Shown piece after piece: positions 47,901-55,629 of a stretch of DNA of 64,000 nucleotides (its first letter is position 1; each line of letters starts with the position of its first letter). The stretch comes from Actinokineospora inagensis DSM 44258. GTDB taxonomy: Bacteria; Actinomycetota; Actinomycetes; Mycobacteriales; Pseudonocardiaceae. The DNA is taken from NCBI RefSeq assembly GCF_000482865.1, contig NZ_AXWW01000014.1, positions 62,001 through 126,000 of the forward strand. Reading direction: 5' to 3'. The position numbers were made by a program, and so were the translations under genes. The notes below the pieces were generated by a model. The model made no database searches. It was not told the origin of the DNA and saw nothing but the letters and a program-made list of their open reading frames with translations.

Positions 47901-48648
47901 CCGTGGGCCTGGCGTACGTGGTTTGCCCGTACAGCTTGGGTTGCCCGCCGGTGGCGGCGGCCACCAGCATCGGCATGTCACCGTGCTCGTGGCCGTGTTC
48001 GTGGCCGGACGGCGGTGTGACCGGGTTGTCGTTGCTGGGGTATTCCATCATGACGATCACGTGTTCCCGGAAGCTGCGCCCCGGGGTGTGCACGTCGGCG
48101 GAGATCCCGGCGGGGAGTGGGCGGCCGGTGCGCGGGTCGGTCCAGGTCGCGTCCTCGGGTTCGACCACCAGGGCGCCGTTGAGACCGTGACTCTGCGCGC
48201 CCTCACCGCGGACGTCGGCCATGTCACCGAAGTGGAAGACGCCTTCGTGTTCGCACACCCACTCGTAGAGCCTGCTGGTTCCCGGGGCGACCGAGGTGTC
48301 CGGGTTCGCACCCGCCGCCAGTCCATCTTGGACTCGGGCGTCGTAGCGAACGCCCTGCATGGTCATGCCCACCGGGCGTGGGAGTTCGTTGCGCAGCCGG
48401 ACCTTCAGCCGCTCGCCCCGCCGGACGCGGAGGACCAGCGGGACCGCGAGGGGGTGCGGCTTGGGCACGGCATCGGGGTCGGTCAGGTAGCTGGGAAACG
48501 GGTCCGGCCACGTCGCGGCGACCTCACGCAGAACCGGCGCGTCCTCGGCGAGCACGAACAACGCGCCGCGCTTGTCGTGGTCACCGAAACCGTTGTAGGC
48601 GATGGGAACCTGCAGGGCGACGACCTCGTATTCGCGGACCTGGGTCAT
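44920..48648 (-). CDS. MnxG-like giant multicopper oxidase
   Basis: A 1242-residue cytoplasmic-looking protein (no signal peptide) made of about six cupredoxin units, the size and layout of MnxG-type multicopper oxidases. Copper ligand clusters are visible: VFHTHLHQWHAD near residue 365, WHCHLYPHFHMGMWG near 410 (the HCHxxxHxxxxM type 1/3 pattern), GLHSHLVKYDP near 625 and VLFHDHVLPNYRQRHG near 675. His-rich loops (SGHEHGHEHGDMPML, SPEHEEHEEHGS) may carry metal. Known relatives oxidise metals or organics with oxygen as acceptor. Its ATG overlaps the methyltransferase stop (ATGA), so it is the last gene of the azomycin-like operon, and a role on that product or in copper handling is inference. 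Confidence 0.85.
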   Translation of the reverse strand: MTQVREYEVVALQVPIAYNGFGDHDKRGALFVLAEDAPVLREVAATWPDPFPSYLTDPDAVPKPHPLAVPLVLRVRRGERLKVRLRNELPRPVGMTMQGVRYDARVQDGLAAGANPDTSVAPGTSRLYEWVCEHEGVFHFGDMADVRGEGAQSHGLNGALVVEPEDATWTDPRTGRPLPAGISADVHTPGRSFREHVIVMMEYPSNDNPVTPPSGHEHGHEHGDMPMLVAAATGGQPKLYGQTTYARPTGERPDDIRDLEPVSNAMLPVNLRIEPLSWRQYLYAQMLRQKKLDPVRDAQTGEELHHSSWMFGDPCTPVFFGYRGDDVVIRLVHGGMRDTHVFHTHLHQWHADPADPRSPIIDSVSLGPQQGLTLDLIGGAGSSQHAVGDAVWHCHLYPHFHMGMWGLLRAFDVLQDGSGRYPDGSTIEPLIPLPGKQPPLPSAERPGWPAFMREAAAYPQKSPRPPRTSGMPAGMGREPTPLERAAFVPNARPGEAFTKIGPDDAPVRRYDLVVTTGTLVQTGDPHDHDKPMWHDHNGHFYASQEDVRAAGGLAEFRRQVNAGERRVEPLVIRGRQGEVLELALTNGLPTGEQKGNEFDPVLPFQPECGLHSHLVKYDPLVSDGACIGWNYLSATTTDDLHDEHAAEYHTWIYRWYVDQDFGTVLFHDHVLPNYRQRHGLYGVLVAEPEGATWVDPADHGVELRSGSQAVVRLPDGTAFRELVLAVADFVPAFEHSPEHEEHEEHGSGAINPPAVPGSMDEHGVMTVNYRNEPLVLRGGDPADWFSSAVHGDPGTPVLRGYPGEPIRLRLVDGAFDKQHSFVAHGLRWREWRDRTDTPWRSQQTIGISNAADLHVEPAAGAGDHLWTFAAGDDVWLGCWGLIRLHDSEQPDLPALPRTEVSLPVHARTRRYTVRVRSRVLEYSPERFDPYGLVYEVDGMSFDGPLVLRAKAGEWVSVTLVNELDGPPPASEFDPVLLAVDDPASRIVSGRVSLHPIGLRYDVLTSDGSRIGNNPDSTVKPGGSHTYLWHADTPGVIPLRDYADPITHMRRGLAGALVVEDTDAIPFDPHDRHESWTGASALIRRPHKPKTVEQVLIIQDGLRLYHDGDLTQPVRDLVSEAKDDLGQKAYNYRSAHLHPVNPSLADPEPPTPVIRAEVGDEVVLHLVIAGSRIRNQGFTVHGQVWDASERGRGPFVSTLAALASGTARTVRFTVRHPGDYVYRTPNLHWGVSEGWWGLIRVKD

Positions 48649-49664
48649 GCGGCACCGCCCACGAGGTCGGCGACCGTGCCGTGGTCGTAGGTGGCGATCA
48701 CCGAGCCGGAGCGGAGAACCCGGCCGCGCCAACGGTAGTCGTTGCCGAGGCTACCCCGGGGCGACCAACTGAAGTCGAGGGTGACGCGGTCGCCCTGCCG
48801 GACCGGGATGGGCTCGCGGATCGGCAGGTAGGCGTGCTTCCAACTGTCCGATGTGGAACCAGCCGCGATGTCGTCGCCGGAGAGGTCGAGAGCGACCGAG
48901 GGTGCGAGCGTGGACACGAAGTACCCCTTGAAGCCGGTGAAAACCCCGTCGCGGCGGATGGTGTGCGGAAGGGACACCGAGGTCGCGGGGCTGGGGTCGG
49001 CACCGAAGACGTGTGTGGTGGCGACGCGCGGGGACGCCAGGTGGGCGGCGATCGGGATGATGGCGTCGTAGTAGAGCGAGAACGGGTCGCGAACCAGCAG
49101 ACCGCCGTCATCGTCGGCTATGGACTCGGCACCGTGTACACGTCCATTGAGGACATTGCTGTGCGCGACGGCGGCCGAGACCGGGGTCAGGTAGCACTGG
49201 GCGTCGACCGGGAGCATGGTGCCGCCGTCGGCGAGGAAGCGGCGGCGGGCGTCGGTCAGGATGGCGACGCAGCCCTCGTTGTCGACCAGGTTGCCCAGCG
49301 TCTCCGACACGATCACGTCGACCCGTTCCGGCAGCGTGACGTCGAACGACAGGCCCGCGACGGGGATGAACCGGTCGCCGAACCCGGCCAGCTCGCGCGC
49401 GGCCCGCGCCAGGACCGGTTCGGCGAAGTCGAGCCCGTAGACCCGGTCGGCGCCCGCCTCCAGCGCCCACCTGGCCAGGATTCCGGTGCCGGTGCCCAGG
49501 TCCAGCACGGTGCTGCCGGGCCGGACCACCTCGCGAATCGCCTCGGCGTAGGCGGCCATCCGGATCCGGTCGCCGAGCAGCAGCTCGTGGAACCCGTCGT
49601 CCCAGGCCGTGATCAGCTCGGACGCGGGCAGCCACACCTCCTCGGCGGAGTATGTCTGGCTCAT
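48645..49664 (-). CDS. PRMT-like class I methyltransferase
   Basis: A 339-residue SAM-dependent methyltransferase. The SAM motif VLDLGTGTGILARWALEAGA lies near residue 53, followed by an acidic GLDFAE. The loop SETLGNLVDNEG (Glu near 120 and 130) has the double-Glu spacing of protein arginine methyltransferases, and a long beta-rich C-terminal half resembles their barrel domain. Double-Glu enzymes methylate guanidine nitrogens. In an operon that starts from arginine, a guanidino, aminoimidazole or imidazole nitrogen is an attractive target, but this is inference. It overlaps the Rieske and oxidase genes by 4 nt each. Confidence 0.78.
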   Translation of the reverse strand: MSQTYSAEEVWLPASELITAWDDGFHELLLGDRIRMAAYAEAIREVVRPGSTVLDLGTGTGILARWALEAGADRVYGLDFAEPVLARAARELAGFGDRFIPVAGLSFDVTLPERVDVIVSETLGNLVDNEGCVAILTDARRRFLADGGTMLPVDAQCYLTPVSAAVAHSNVLNGRVHGAESIADDDGGLLVRDPFSLYYDAIIPIAAHLASPRVATTHVFGADPSPATSVSLPHTIRRDGVFTGFKGYFVSTLAPSVALDLSGDDIAAGSTSDSWKHAYLPIREPIPVRQGDRVTLDFSWSPRGSLGNDYRWRGRVLRSGSVIATYDHGTVADLVGGAA

Positions 49665-50002
49665 CGTCGGGTGTCTCCCCCTTCTGGTCGAACCTGTTCT
49701 GATCGAGACTCGGTGACCGGGAGATCCCCGGTCACCGGACCCGCGACCCGGCACCCCGTGGCCAGGTCGAACGCCGACCGGTGCAGCGGGCAGGTGACCC
49801 GCAGCGTGCGCGCGTTGAGGTGCGCGTGCACCAGTCGGCCCTTCCGGTGTGGACACTCGGCCGGGATGCGGAACTCGCGGTCCCCCACCGTGATCGCGAC
49901 CTCGTCGTCCGACACCTGCCGGATGACCGGCTCGACCGGCTCGTCGGTCACCAACTCCGCCGCTGCGGTGACGGCCTTGTGCCACGCGTCCGCGCTGGTC
50001 AT
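49661..50002 (-). CDS. Rieske [2Fe-2S] protein
   Basis: A 113-residue single-domain Rieske protein. The two cluster-binding motifs are CPHRKG (Cys-x-His) and CPLHRSAFDLATG (Cys-x-x-His), spaced as in ferredoxin-type Rieske proteins. It would pass electrons one at a time, most simply to the diiron oxygenase encoded by the overlapping upstream gene. The last 20 residues are charged and probably disordered. Its position between the N-oxygenase and the methyltransferase supports a redox-partner role. Confidence 0.9.
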   Translation of the reverse strand: MTSADAWHKAVTAAAELVTDEPVEPVIRQVSDDEVAITVGDREFRIPAECPHRKGRLVHAHLNARTLRVTCPLHRSAFDLATGCRVAGPVTGDLPVTESRSEQVRPEGGDTRR

Positions 50003-50829
50003 CGCCCGCTCCGGGCGACCGCCTTCGCCACGGCCGCGTCGACCGCCGAACCCAGCAACGACGACAGCAACCTGGCACCCACCACCAACTTCGTCGGGTT
50101 GATGCCGTGCACCGCCTCGTACTCCTTGATGGCGGTCTGCATCTCCTTCATGTGGAAGTCGTCGATGTGGATGTGTTCGGTGTAGTACCGGCCGTGCGCC
50201 AGGCCGAGGCGTTCGCAGGCGCGGGCCTGGAAGGCGAACGCATCCGGGATGGCGGCTTCGAGGTAGGCCAACGCGCCCAGGAAGTACTCGACGTCCACCG
50301 CGCGGGAAGCCATCCAGTAGAAGGAGTTCAGGAACGCGAAGGTCTCGTCGTTCGTGTCGGCCAGGACGTCGGGCAACTCGGTCGGCAGGCCCAACTCGGC
50401 CAGCAGGTCGCGGTAGAGCTGGGAGTGCGCCTGGGCGATGTTGCCGCAGCCGAACTCGTCGATCATCACCCGCATCACGGCCATCTGCGCGCGGATCGGC
50501 AGCCGGGCGACGGCGGGGAAGAAGTTCTGCGCCTCGGTCAACCCGTCCGGCGCGAACTCCAGGACCACGGTGGTGAACTCGGCCAGCGTGGCCTCCTCGG
50601 CGATGAACCGGCTGCTCGGCGCCCCGCCCTTCTCACTGTCCAGCAACGACTTCAGCTCGGCAAGCCAGTCGGCGCGGGTGGCCAGGACCGGGGCCGCCGC
50701 TTCGAGTTCCGCGACCAGCGGGACGATCCACCCGGCCTCGGCGGCCTCGATCCGGGCGTAGCGCTCGGCGTCGGGGACGCTTCTGTTGTCCAGGAACAAG
50801 TTTCGCAAGGACAAGAGAGTGGTGGTCAT
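49999..50829 (-). CDS. rohS: Heme-oxygenase-like diiron N-oxygenase (RohS-like)
   Basis: A 276-residue all-helical iron-containing redox enzyme. The metal-ligand pattern of heme-oxygenase-like diiron oxidases can be seen: Glu in MIDEFGCGN, Glu in VEYFLGALAYLEAAIP and His/Asp/His in YTEHIHIDDFHMKEM. In azomycin biosynthesis RohS, of this fold, oxidises the amine of 2-aminoimidazole to a nitro group. The assignment rests on the fold plus neighbours that match the other three Roh steps; SznF- or UndA-type reactions would be the alternatives. It overlaps both neighbours by 4 nt. Confidence 0.82.
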   Translation of the reverse strand: MTTTLLSLRNLFLDNRSVPDAERYARIEAAEAGWIVPLVAELEAAAPVLATRADWLAELKSLLDSEKGGAPSSRFIAEEATLAEFTTVVLEFAPDGLTEAQNFFPAVARLPIRAQMAVMRVMIDEFGCGNIAQAHSQLYRDLLAELGLPTELPDVLADTNDETFAFLNSFYWMASRAVDVEYFLGALAYLEAAIPDAFAFQARACERLGLAHGRYYTEHIHIDDFHMKEMQTAIKEYEAVHGINPTKLVVGARLLSSLLGSAVDAAVAKAVARSGR

Positions 50830-51614
50830 CGTTCCCCGCAGGGGTTCACGGTCGCCGGGGTCGAGATGACGCCACGGCGGCACAGGTCGGTTTTCACGTG
50901 GCGGTACCAGTCGGGCTCGGCGAGCCGGTAGCGGGTGCACGCTTCGTCCAGTTCGGCTGGTCCGGCGTCCCCGGCGTAGTACCGGGAGCACAGTTCCGGC
51001 TCCACATTGGCCAGTGCGAAGACGTAGCCGTCCACGCCCGGCGTGTGGACGACCAGGTCCTCATACCCCTGCCACACCACCACATCCGGTCGCGCTTCGA
51101 GGAGGGCGTTGGTGGCCGCCGGGTCGCCGCCGGAGTCCTTCACGGCGACGACCCCGTCCAGCTCGCACACCCGCAGCAAGGTCTCCCGGTCGAGCAGGTT
51201 CCGCGACACCGCCGACTCGTGGTAGACGACGACGGGCACGGGCACCGCGGCGACCAGGTCCGCGTAGTGCCGGAACATCTCCTCCTGCGACACGTCCGGC
51301 CCGGTCGGTGTCGGCGAGACGACCCCGGAGACCCCGAGGTCGACCGCCGCGCGCGCTCGGGTGGCGATCTCCGCGCTGGTCCGGCACTGGACACCGGCGA
51401 GGACCGGGAGCCCACCCGCGTGGGTGACCGAGTGGCGGACCATCGCGGCCCACCGCTCGTCGTCGAGGGCCCAGCCCTCGCCGGTGCTCAGCCCGGGAAC
51501 CAGCGCGACGACGTACCCGCCGACCGCGCCGACCAGCCTCGCCACGTCCGCCTCGGACACGTGACCGGCCGCGGTGACCGGCGTGACCAGCGGGACGAGC
51601 ACGCCCGACCGCAT
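50826..51614 (-). CDS. rohR: Dihydrodipicolinate-synthase-family lyase (RohR-like)
   Basis: A 262-residue aldolase of the DapA family, about 30 residues shorter than DapA. The Schiff-base lysine is Lys159 in VVAVKDSGGD and the catalytic Tyr131 is in VVVYHES. The family makes or breaks C-C bonds next to a pyruvate-like keto acid. In the azomycin pathway RohR cleaves 4-hydroxy-2-ketoarginine to guanidinoacetaldehyde and pyruvate by retro-aldol reaction, and the gene here lies among the same partners. A lysine-biosynthetic role is unlikely from context. It starts 4 nt after the preceding stop. Confidence 0.84.
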   Translation of the reverse strand: MRSGVLVPLVTPVTAAGHVSEADVARLVGAVGGYVVALVPGLSTGEGWALDDERWAAMVRHSVTHAGGLPVLAGVQCRTSAEIATRARAAVDLGVSGVVSPTPTGPDVSQEEMFRHYADLVAAVPVPVVVYHESAVSRNLLDRETLLRVCELDGVVAVKDSGGDPAATNALLEARPDVVVWQGYEDLVVHTPGVDGYVFALANVEPELCSRYYAGDAGPAELDEACTRYRLAEPDWYRHVKTDLCRRGVISTPATVNPCGER

Positions 51615-51618
51615 CGGC

Positions 51619-52158
51619 TCACCACCCCCCGACGTCGACCCGCAGCACCAGCGACGCCTGGTAGAGCGCCTCCAGTCCCGCCGGGAACTCCGGTTCGGCG
51701 CCGACCGGGTCCGGTCCGCGCACCGGCAGCCCGGCCCCGGTCGGGTACCGCTGGTCGACGGAGAACAGGGTGCCGCCGCGACCGATGGCCTGGCTGACGG
51801 TCAGCCGCTCGGTCAGCGGCAGGTCCGTGAGCAGCAGGGCCCGGGAGACGTCGTCGACCGTGTAACCCACCCGGTTCACGGCCATGTCGGTGTGCAGGTT
51901 GTCCATGAACGGGTAGTAGCCGTCCTGGACTTCCCGCGGGTGCGACCACACGATGTCGTCGCAGAGCCCCACCTGTTCCAGGCTCATCGTCACACCGGTG
52001 GCCAGCCTGCACACGAAGAACGCCTTGCAGGACCGGCGGACGCGCTCGTCGGTGCTGTGCATGCCCATGAACAGGGTCGCGTCGACGAACTCGGTGACCC
52101 GGATGCCCTGCTCGGGTATCCCAGCGGCCCTGGCGGTCCCAGCGGTCCCGGTCGTCAC
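51619..52158 (-). CDS. rohQ: DUF6190-like small protein (RohQ position)
   Basis: A 179-residue soluble protein with no motif that I can assign to a reaction. Conserved-looking elements are [20 protein letters not shown] near residue 24, the mid-part [20 protein letters not shown], and a His-free C-terminus. By place and size it corresponds to RohQ, the enzyme that closes guanidinoacetaldehyde to 2-aminoimidazole in azomycin formation. That match rests mainly on gene context. The GTG start at 52158 overlaps the aminotransferase-like gene stop by 4 nt. Confidence 0.65.
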   Translation of the reverse strand: MTTGTAGTARAAGIPEQGIRVTEFVDATLFMGMHSTDERVRRSCKAFFVCRLATGVTMSLEQVGLCDDIVWSHPREVQDGYYPFMDNLHTDMAVNRVGYTVDDVSRALLLTDLPLTERLTVSQAIGRGGTLFSVDQRYPTGAGLPVRGPDPVGAEPEFPAGLEALYQASLVLRVDVGGW

Positions 52159-53357
52159 GGCGCGGCCCAGCCGGTGACCTGGGTGTCGAGCAGTGCGCGC
52201 AGCCGGGTCATCGCCTCGGCGAACATCCGCGGGTCGCGGGCCAGCGCCAACCGCACGTACTCCTCACCGCGGCTCGGCTCGCTCCAGTGGAAGTAACGGC
52301 CGGGCAACAGGTACAGCTCGTCCGCCGCGAGCAGTCCCTGCAACCGGGTGGCCGAGAACAGCGGCGGGCACACCCGGAACCACGCCACGCTCACCTTCGC
52401 CACGGGTTCCTGGTAGACCAGCGGCGACCCGGCCAGCGCGCGGACCGCGGCGGACCGGTTCGTGTCCAGCACGGACCGCACCGACGTCATCCGGTCGGCG
52501 GCCGAGTCCTCGATGTACTCGGTGAGCATGTTCAGCACGAACGGCGACACGTTCAGCAGCACGCTGGTGTGGATGTTGTACAGCTCCGGCCAGATGTCCC
52601 GGCTGCAGGTCAGCAGCGCGGCCTTGGCGTCCTGCACCGGCCAGGTCTTGCCGGTGTCCTCCAGGGCGACGTAGGACACCCCGGACTCCTCCAGCAGCGC
52701 GTAGACGTCGAACCGGTCCAGGCTGTCGTCGAAGAGGGTGAACGCGGCGAAGCAGAAGTCGACCAGCAGCAGTTTGTCGTGGTCGCGGCAGAACCGGACC
52801 ACCTCCTCGAAGCCGCGCCGCCCGTGCCGCAGCAGCGTGGCGCCGGTGGGGTTGTTCGGGTCCACCAGGAACAACGCGTCGGTGCGGACGGTGGCGGCGA
52901 GGTTGTCGTACAGCGTGGCCGGGTCGTCCAGCAGGGACTCGGCGAACGGGTAGAGCGGCACGCCGACGTTGCTGAGCACGTCGTGCAGGTTGTCGAAGCA
53001 GGGTTCCACCAGCGACACCGACATCCGGCGGCGCTTGAGGTACATGGCGGCGACCAGGGTGGAGATCGACGCGGCGTAGGAGAGCAGCGTCCGCCGCAGC
53101 GGTGGGGCGGTGGGCTGGCCGTGCAGCCGGAAGAACGCCTCGATGAAGCGGTTCTCGTAGTCGGCCTGCTTGCCGTCCTCCGCCTCGTACCACAACTGCG
53201 GCAGCCGGGCCACGATCGCCCGCTGGCTCGGCGACTGGCGCTGGTGGGTGTGCGCGTCGGCGAGATTGAACTCGGTCTTGAGCGCCTGGATCTCGTGCTG
53301 GGTCAGGTCGACCAACTCGGTGCCGAACACTCCCGGCGCGGTCTGCACGGTGTTCAC
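52155..53357 (-). CDS. rohP: PLP-dependent arginine oxidase (RohP/MppP-like)
   Basis: A 400-residue fold-type I PLP enzyme of the aminotransferase I/II class. LVDPNNPTG holds the conserved Asn-Pro pair, VDFCFAAF the Asp that contacts the ring nitrogen, and Lys237 in EDTGKTWP binds PLP. The DTGKTWP context is like the oxygen-using arginine oxidases MppP and RohP rather than ordinary transaminases. In azomycin synthesis RohP turns L-arginine with O2 into 4-hydroxy-2-ketoarginine. It is the first gene of the seven-gene operon. The GTG at 53357 follows a gggagga site; the frame is open upstream but is not protein-like there. Confidence 0.83.
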   Translation of the reverse strand: MNTVQTAPGVFGTELVDLTQHEIQALKTEFNLADAHTHQRQSPSQRAIVARLPQLWYEAEDGKQADYENRFIEAFFRLHGQPTAPPLRRTLLSYAASISTLVAAMYLKRRRMSVSLVEPCFDNLHDVLSNVGVPLYPFAESLLDDPATLYDNLAATVRTDALFLVDPNNPTGATLLRHGRRGFEEVVRFCRDHDKLLLVDFCFAAFTLFDDSLDRFDVYALLEESGVSYVALEDTGKTWPVQDAKAALLTCSRDIWPELYNIHTSVLLNVSPFVLNMLTEYIEDSAADRMTSVRSVLDTNRSAAVRALAGSPLVYQEPVAKVSVAWFRVCPPLFSATRLQGLLAADELYLLPGRYFHWSEPSRGEEYVRLALARDPRMFAEAMTRLRALLDTQVTGWAAP

Positions 53358-54098
53358 GCGATTATTCCTCCCCCGGTGGCCGGTGCTGACCGCGAAGGCG
53401 CGACGACGATTCACCGGTGCGCGGAAAACCACGGTCGACGGGCTCGCGTGAAACCACGCGACCGCGTTCATCGGCCGCGCGGCGCGATTCCCCCGCGACC
53501 GCACCCGCACCAGCGGTGTCGCAAAACCCCCTCGGCCCCCACCGCACCACGCCTCGTCCACCCGCGACCGGACCCTGCGCCCGGCCTGCGGCGTCCCGCG
53601 ATGTTGGAACTGACTGCGTTACCCGCCCCCGACCGGCACCCGCGAGCGCGCCCACCCCACCGGTGGCCGTGACCCGTTCGCGGGATATCGAACCGGAGAC
53701 CCCCAATTAATCGAATCGAAACCGACGGACCCGACCCTGCCACAAGCGACCGGAACGGGCAACCCGACTGTCCGGAATTCACTCGATAAGGAGGCCACCA
53801 ACTGACTCTGGGTAAGGCCGCAACGGTGCGGTAATCACGCATCGTCGATCACCCATCGCTTTCCGGAAATGATCCGACGCGCACCTCCTCCCGATACCGA
53901 ACAACCCAAACCGGCGAATTGCCGTACCGATCAGGGCGCCGCCCGTCACGTTCCCGGTCCGGCCACCGACAACGACCCGCGACCCCCACGACCGCGGGTC
54001 GGCCGGTGACCGCACGGGCAGGGCGCCCCACCGGTGGGCGGGGCGCCCCGGACTGCCCAAGCGACCGGGCAGGCCCGACCACGTCCGATCGGGACGGG
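53358..54098. other. Promoter region of the azomycin-like operon
   Basis: No supported gene in 740 bp. The part 53695-53830 is AT-richer than its surroundings (for example ccccaattaatcgaatcgaa) and probably holds promoter elements. An isolated strong ribosome site (aaggagg, 53789-53795) on the plus strand is followed by no usable start codon. Confidence 0.45.
54016..54058 (-). terminator. Strong hairpin after the YceI gene
   Basis: GGGCGCCCC (54021-54029) pairs with GGGGCGCCC (54040-54048), extended outward by gggcag/ctgccc and inward by CCACC/GGTGG-like bases. It lies 41 nt beyond the stop of the minus-strand YceI gene and fits a terminator of the rhodanese-YceI operon. Confidence 0.7.
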
Positions 54099-54686
54099 TC
54101 AGGCGGTCTCGTGGACGAGCTCGACCTCCAGCTCCAAGTCGATCTCCTTGGACACCAGGATGCCGCCTGCCTCCAGCGCCATGTTCCAGGTCAGGCCCCA
54201 GTCCTCGCGGTTGATCCGGCCCTTGGCGGAGAACACCGCGCGGTTGTTGCCCCACGGGTCGGCCACCACGCCGAGGTGCTCGACCTTGAGCGACACCGAC
54301 CGGGACACGCCCTTGATGGTGAGGTCACCCTCCAGCACACCGCCCGCGCCGATCCAGGAGACCGACGTCGACGTGAAGGTGGCGGTGGGGTGGTTGGCGA
54401 CGTCGAAGAAGTCGTCCGAGCGCAGGTGGTCGTCGCGGGTCTTGTCGCCGCTGCTGACGGTGGTCATGTCGATGGTCACCTCGACACTGCTCTCCTCCGG
54501 CTGCTCGGCGACGGTGACCACGCCGTCCACCCCGGTGAACCGGCCGCGCACCTTGGTGATCATGAAGTGCCTGCCGACGAAGCCGACCTCGGCGTGGCCC
54601 GGGTCGACCTTCCAGGTCCCCGCGACCGGCAGTTCGACGCCGCCGAGGACCCGGGCGGAGCTGTTCTTGGACTCGGTGTTGGTCAT
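54099..54686 (-). CDS. YceI family protein
   Basis: A 195-residue protein of the YceI lipocalin-like family. The family pattern is clear: GTWKVDPGHAEVGFVGRHFM at the start, VRGRFTGVDGVV, then LRSDDFFDVANHPTATFTST and LTIKGVSRSVSLKVE. Family members bind isoprenoid or amphiphilic ligands in an antiparallel barrel. No signal peptide is seen, so it is cytoplasmic here. It follows the rhodanese gene after 22 nt and is likely co-transcribed from the MarR-controlled promoter region. Confidence 0.92.
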   Translation of the reverse strand: MTNTESKNSSARVLGGVELPVAGTWKVDPGHAEVGFVGRHFMITKVRGRFTGVDGVVTVAEQPEESSVEVTIDMTTVSSGDKTRDDHLRSDDFFDVANHPTATFTSTSVSWIGAGGVLEGDLTIKGVSRSVSLKVEHLGVVADPWGNNRAVFSAKGRINREDWGLTWNMALEAGGILVSKEIDLELEVELVHETA

Positions 54687-54708
54687 CGCAGTTCTCCCCG
54701 ATCGGTGG

Positions 54709-55041
54709 TCACTTGGCCGCGGACTCGGTGGGCAGGCCCGCGCCGACCCAGTCCTGCTTGCCCGCGGCGTACTTGAAGACGTTGGTGTAGCCCAGCTCGA
54801 TGAGCCGGTCGGCGGCGATGCCGGAGTTGGAGCAGGCCTCGTTCGAGCAGTAGACGATCACCTCGGCGTCCTTGCTCGGGATGAGGCCGCCCGCGCGGTC
54901 GTCGACCTCGTCCAGCGGCAGGTTGAGCGCGCCGGGCAGGTGCGCCTCGTCGTAGTACGACGGCGGCAACGCCTCCAGGACGACCGCGGAACCGGCGTCG
55001 ATCTTCTGCTTGACCTCGTCCGTGCTGATGACGCGAGCCAT
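54709..55041 (-). CDS. Single-domain rhodanese
   Basis: A 110-residue rhodanese-like sulfurtransferase. The active-site Cys lies in VIVYCSNEACSNSG near residue 65, and the CDC25-like strand HLPGALNLPLDEV precedes it. It may move sulfane sulfur or act as a redox sensor. Divergent transcription from a MarR/DsbA-like pair around one palindrome suggests response to an electrophile, oxidant or sulfide stress. The ATG at 55041 follows a gggccggg stretch, a weak ribosome site. Confidence 0.9.
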   Translation of the reverse strand: MARVISTDEVKQKIDAGSAVVLEALPPSYYDEAHLPGALNLPLDEVDDRAGGLIPSKDAEVIVYCSNEACSNSGIAADRLIELGYTNVFKYAAGKQDWVGAGLPTESAAK

Positions 55042-55087
55042 GGCCCGGCCCCCTGTCTCTCGTGTCCGTCTCTCGGCGGTCTTGAAT

Positions 55088-55127
55088 GTGCGTCCGCACG
55101 CACTTTAACAGATATGTGCGGACGCAC
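55088..55127. promoter_or_regulatory. Palindromic MarR operator
   Basis: GTGCGTCCGCAC (55088-55099) and GTGCGGACGCAC (55116-55127) form a perfect 12-bp inverted repeat with a 16-bp spacer (gcactttaacagatat); the centres are 28 bp apart. Each arm also recurs with a 3-prime GCA. It lies in the divergent region between the rhodanese gene and marR and is the obvious binding site for the encoded MarR protein. Confidence 0.85.
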
Positions 55128-55149
55128 GCAATCGCCTACACTGGGCGGC

Positions 55150-55629
55150 ATGCGACTCCCCCTGCGCACCGACCAACTCGGCATCGAGGCGTGGCGCTCG
55201 GTGCTGCTGGCCTACAACGCGGCCCTGCGCGCCATCGAGACCGAACTCGACCGGGCGGGCACCGTCCCGCTCACCTGGTACGACGTGCTGCTCGAACTGC
55301 AGGCCGCCGAGGCACCCGGCCTGCGCATGCGCGACCTGGCCGACCGGGTCGTGCTCAGCCGCACCCGGGTCAGCCGCCTGGTCGACGAGATGGCCGCCGC
55401 GGGCCTCGTGCGCAAGGAGACCGACACCGCCGACCGCCGCGTCGTGTGGGCGGTGCTCACCGACGAGGGCAGGACCGCGTTCCGCAAGACTGTCCCCGTG
55501 TACCTCGGCGGCATCGAGAAGCACTTCGCGCACTGGCTCACCGAGGAAGAGAAACAGGTCTGCGCCACCGCCCTGCTCAAAGTCGCCACCGCCCACGCGG
55601 CCTGCGACCCGGCCAAGGAGAAGCCATGA
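55150..55629 (+). CDS. MarR family transcriptional regulator
   Basis: A 159-residue winged-helix regulator. The recognition helix region LRMRDLADRVVLSRTRVSRL and the wing ETDTADRRVVWAVLTDEGR are typical of MarR. No cysteine lies in the sensor positions of OhrR, so it probably senses a ligand rather than a peroxide. It starts 23 nt after a perfect palindrome, indicating autoregulation, and overlaps the DsbA-like gene by 4 nt. Confidence 0.92.
   Translation: MRLPLRTDQLGIEAWRSVLLAYNAALRAIETELDRAGTVPLTWYDVLLELQAAEAPGLRMRDLADRVVLSRTRVSRLVDEMAAAGLVRKETDTADRRVVWAVLTDEGRTAFRKTVPVYLGGIEKHFAHWLTEEEKQVCATALLKVATAHAACDPAKEKP

Noticed and set aside
52155-53357. Ordinary class I aminotransferase of primary metabolism
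   Set aside because: The lysine context DTGKTWP and the neighbouring lyase, diiron oxygenase and Rieske genes fit the arginine-oxidase pathway better.
53417-53710. Plus-strand open frame upstream of the azomycin-like operon
   Set aside because: It has a Pro/Arg/Thr-rich composition, no ribosome site and no motif; it is likely promoter DNA.
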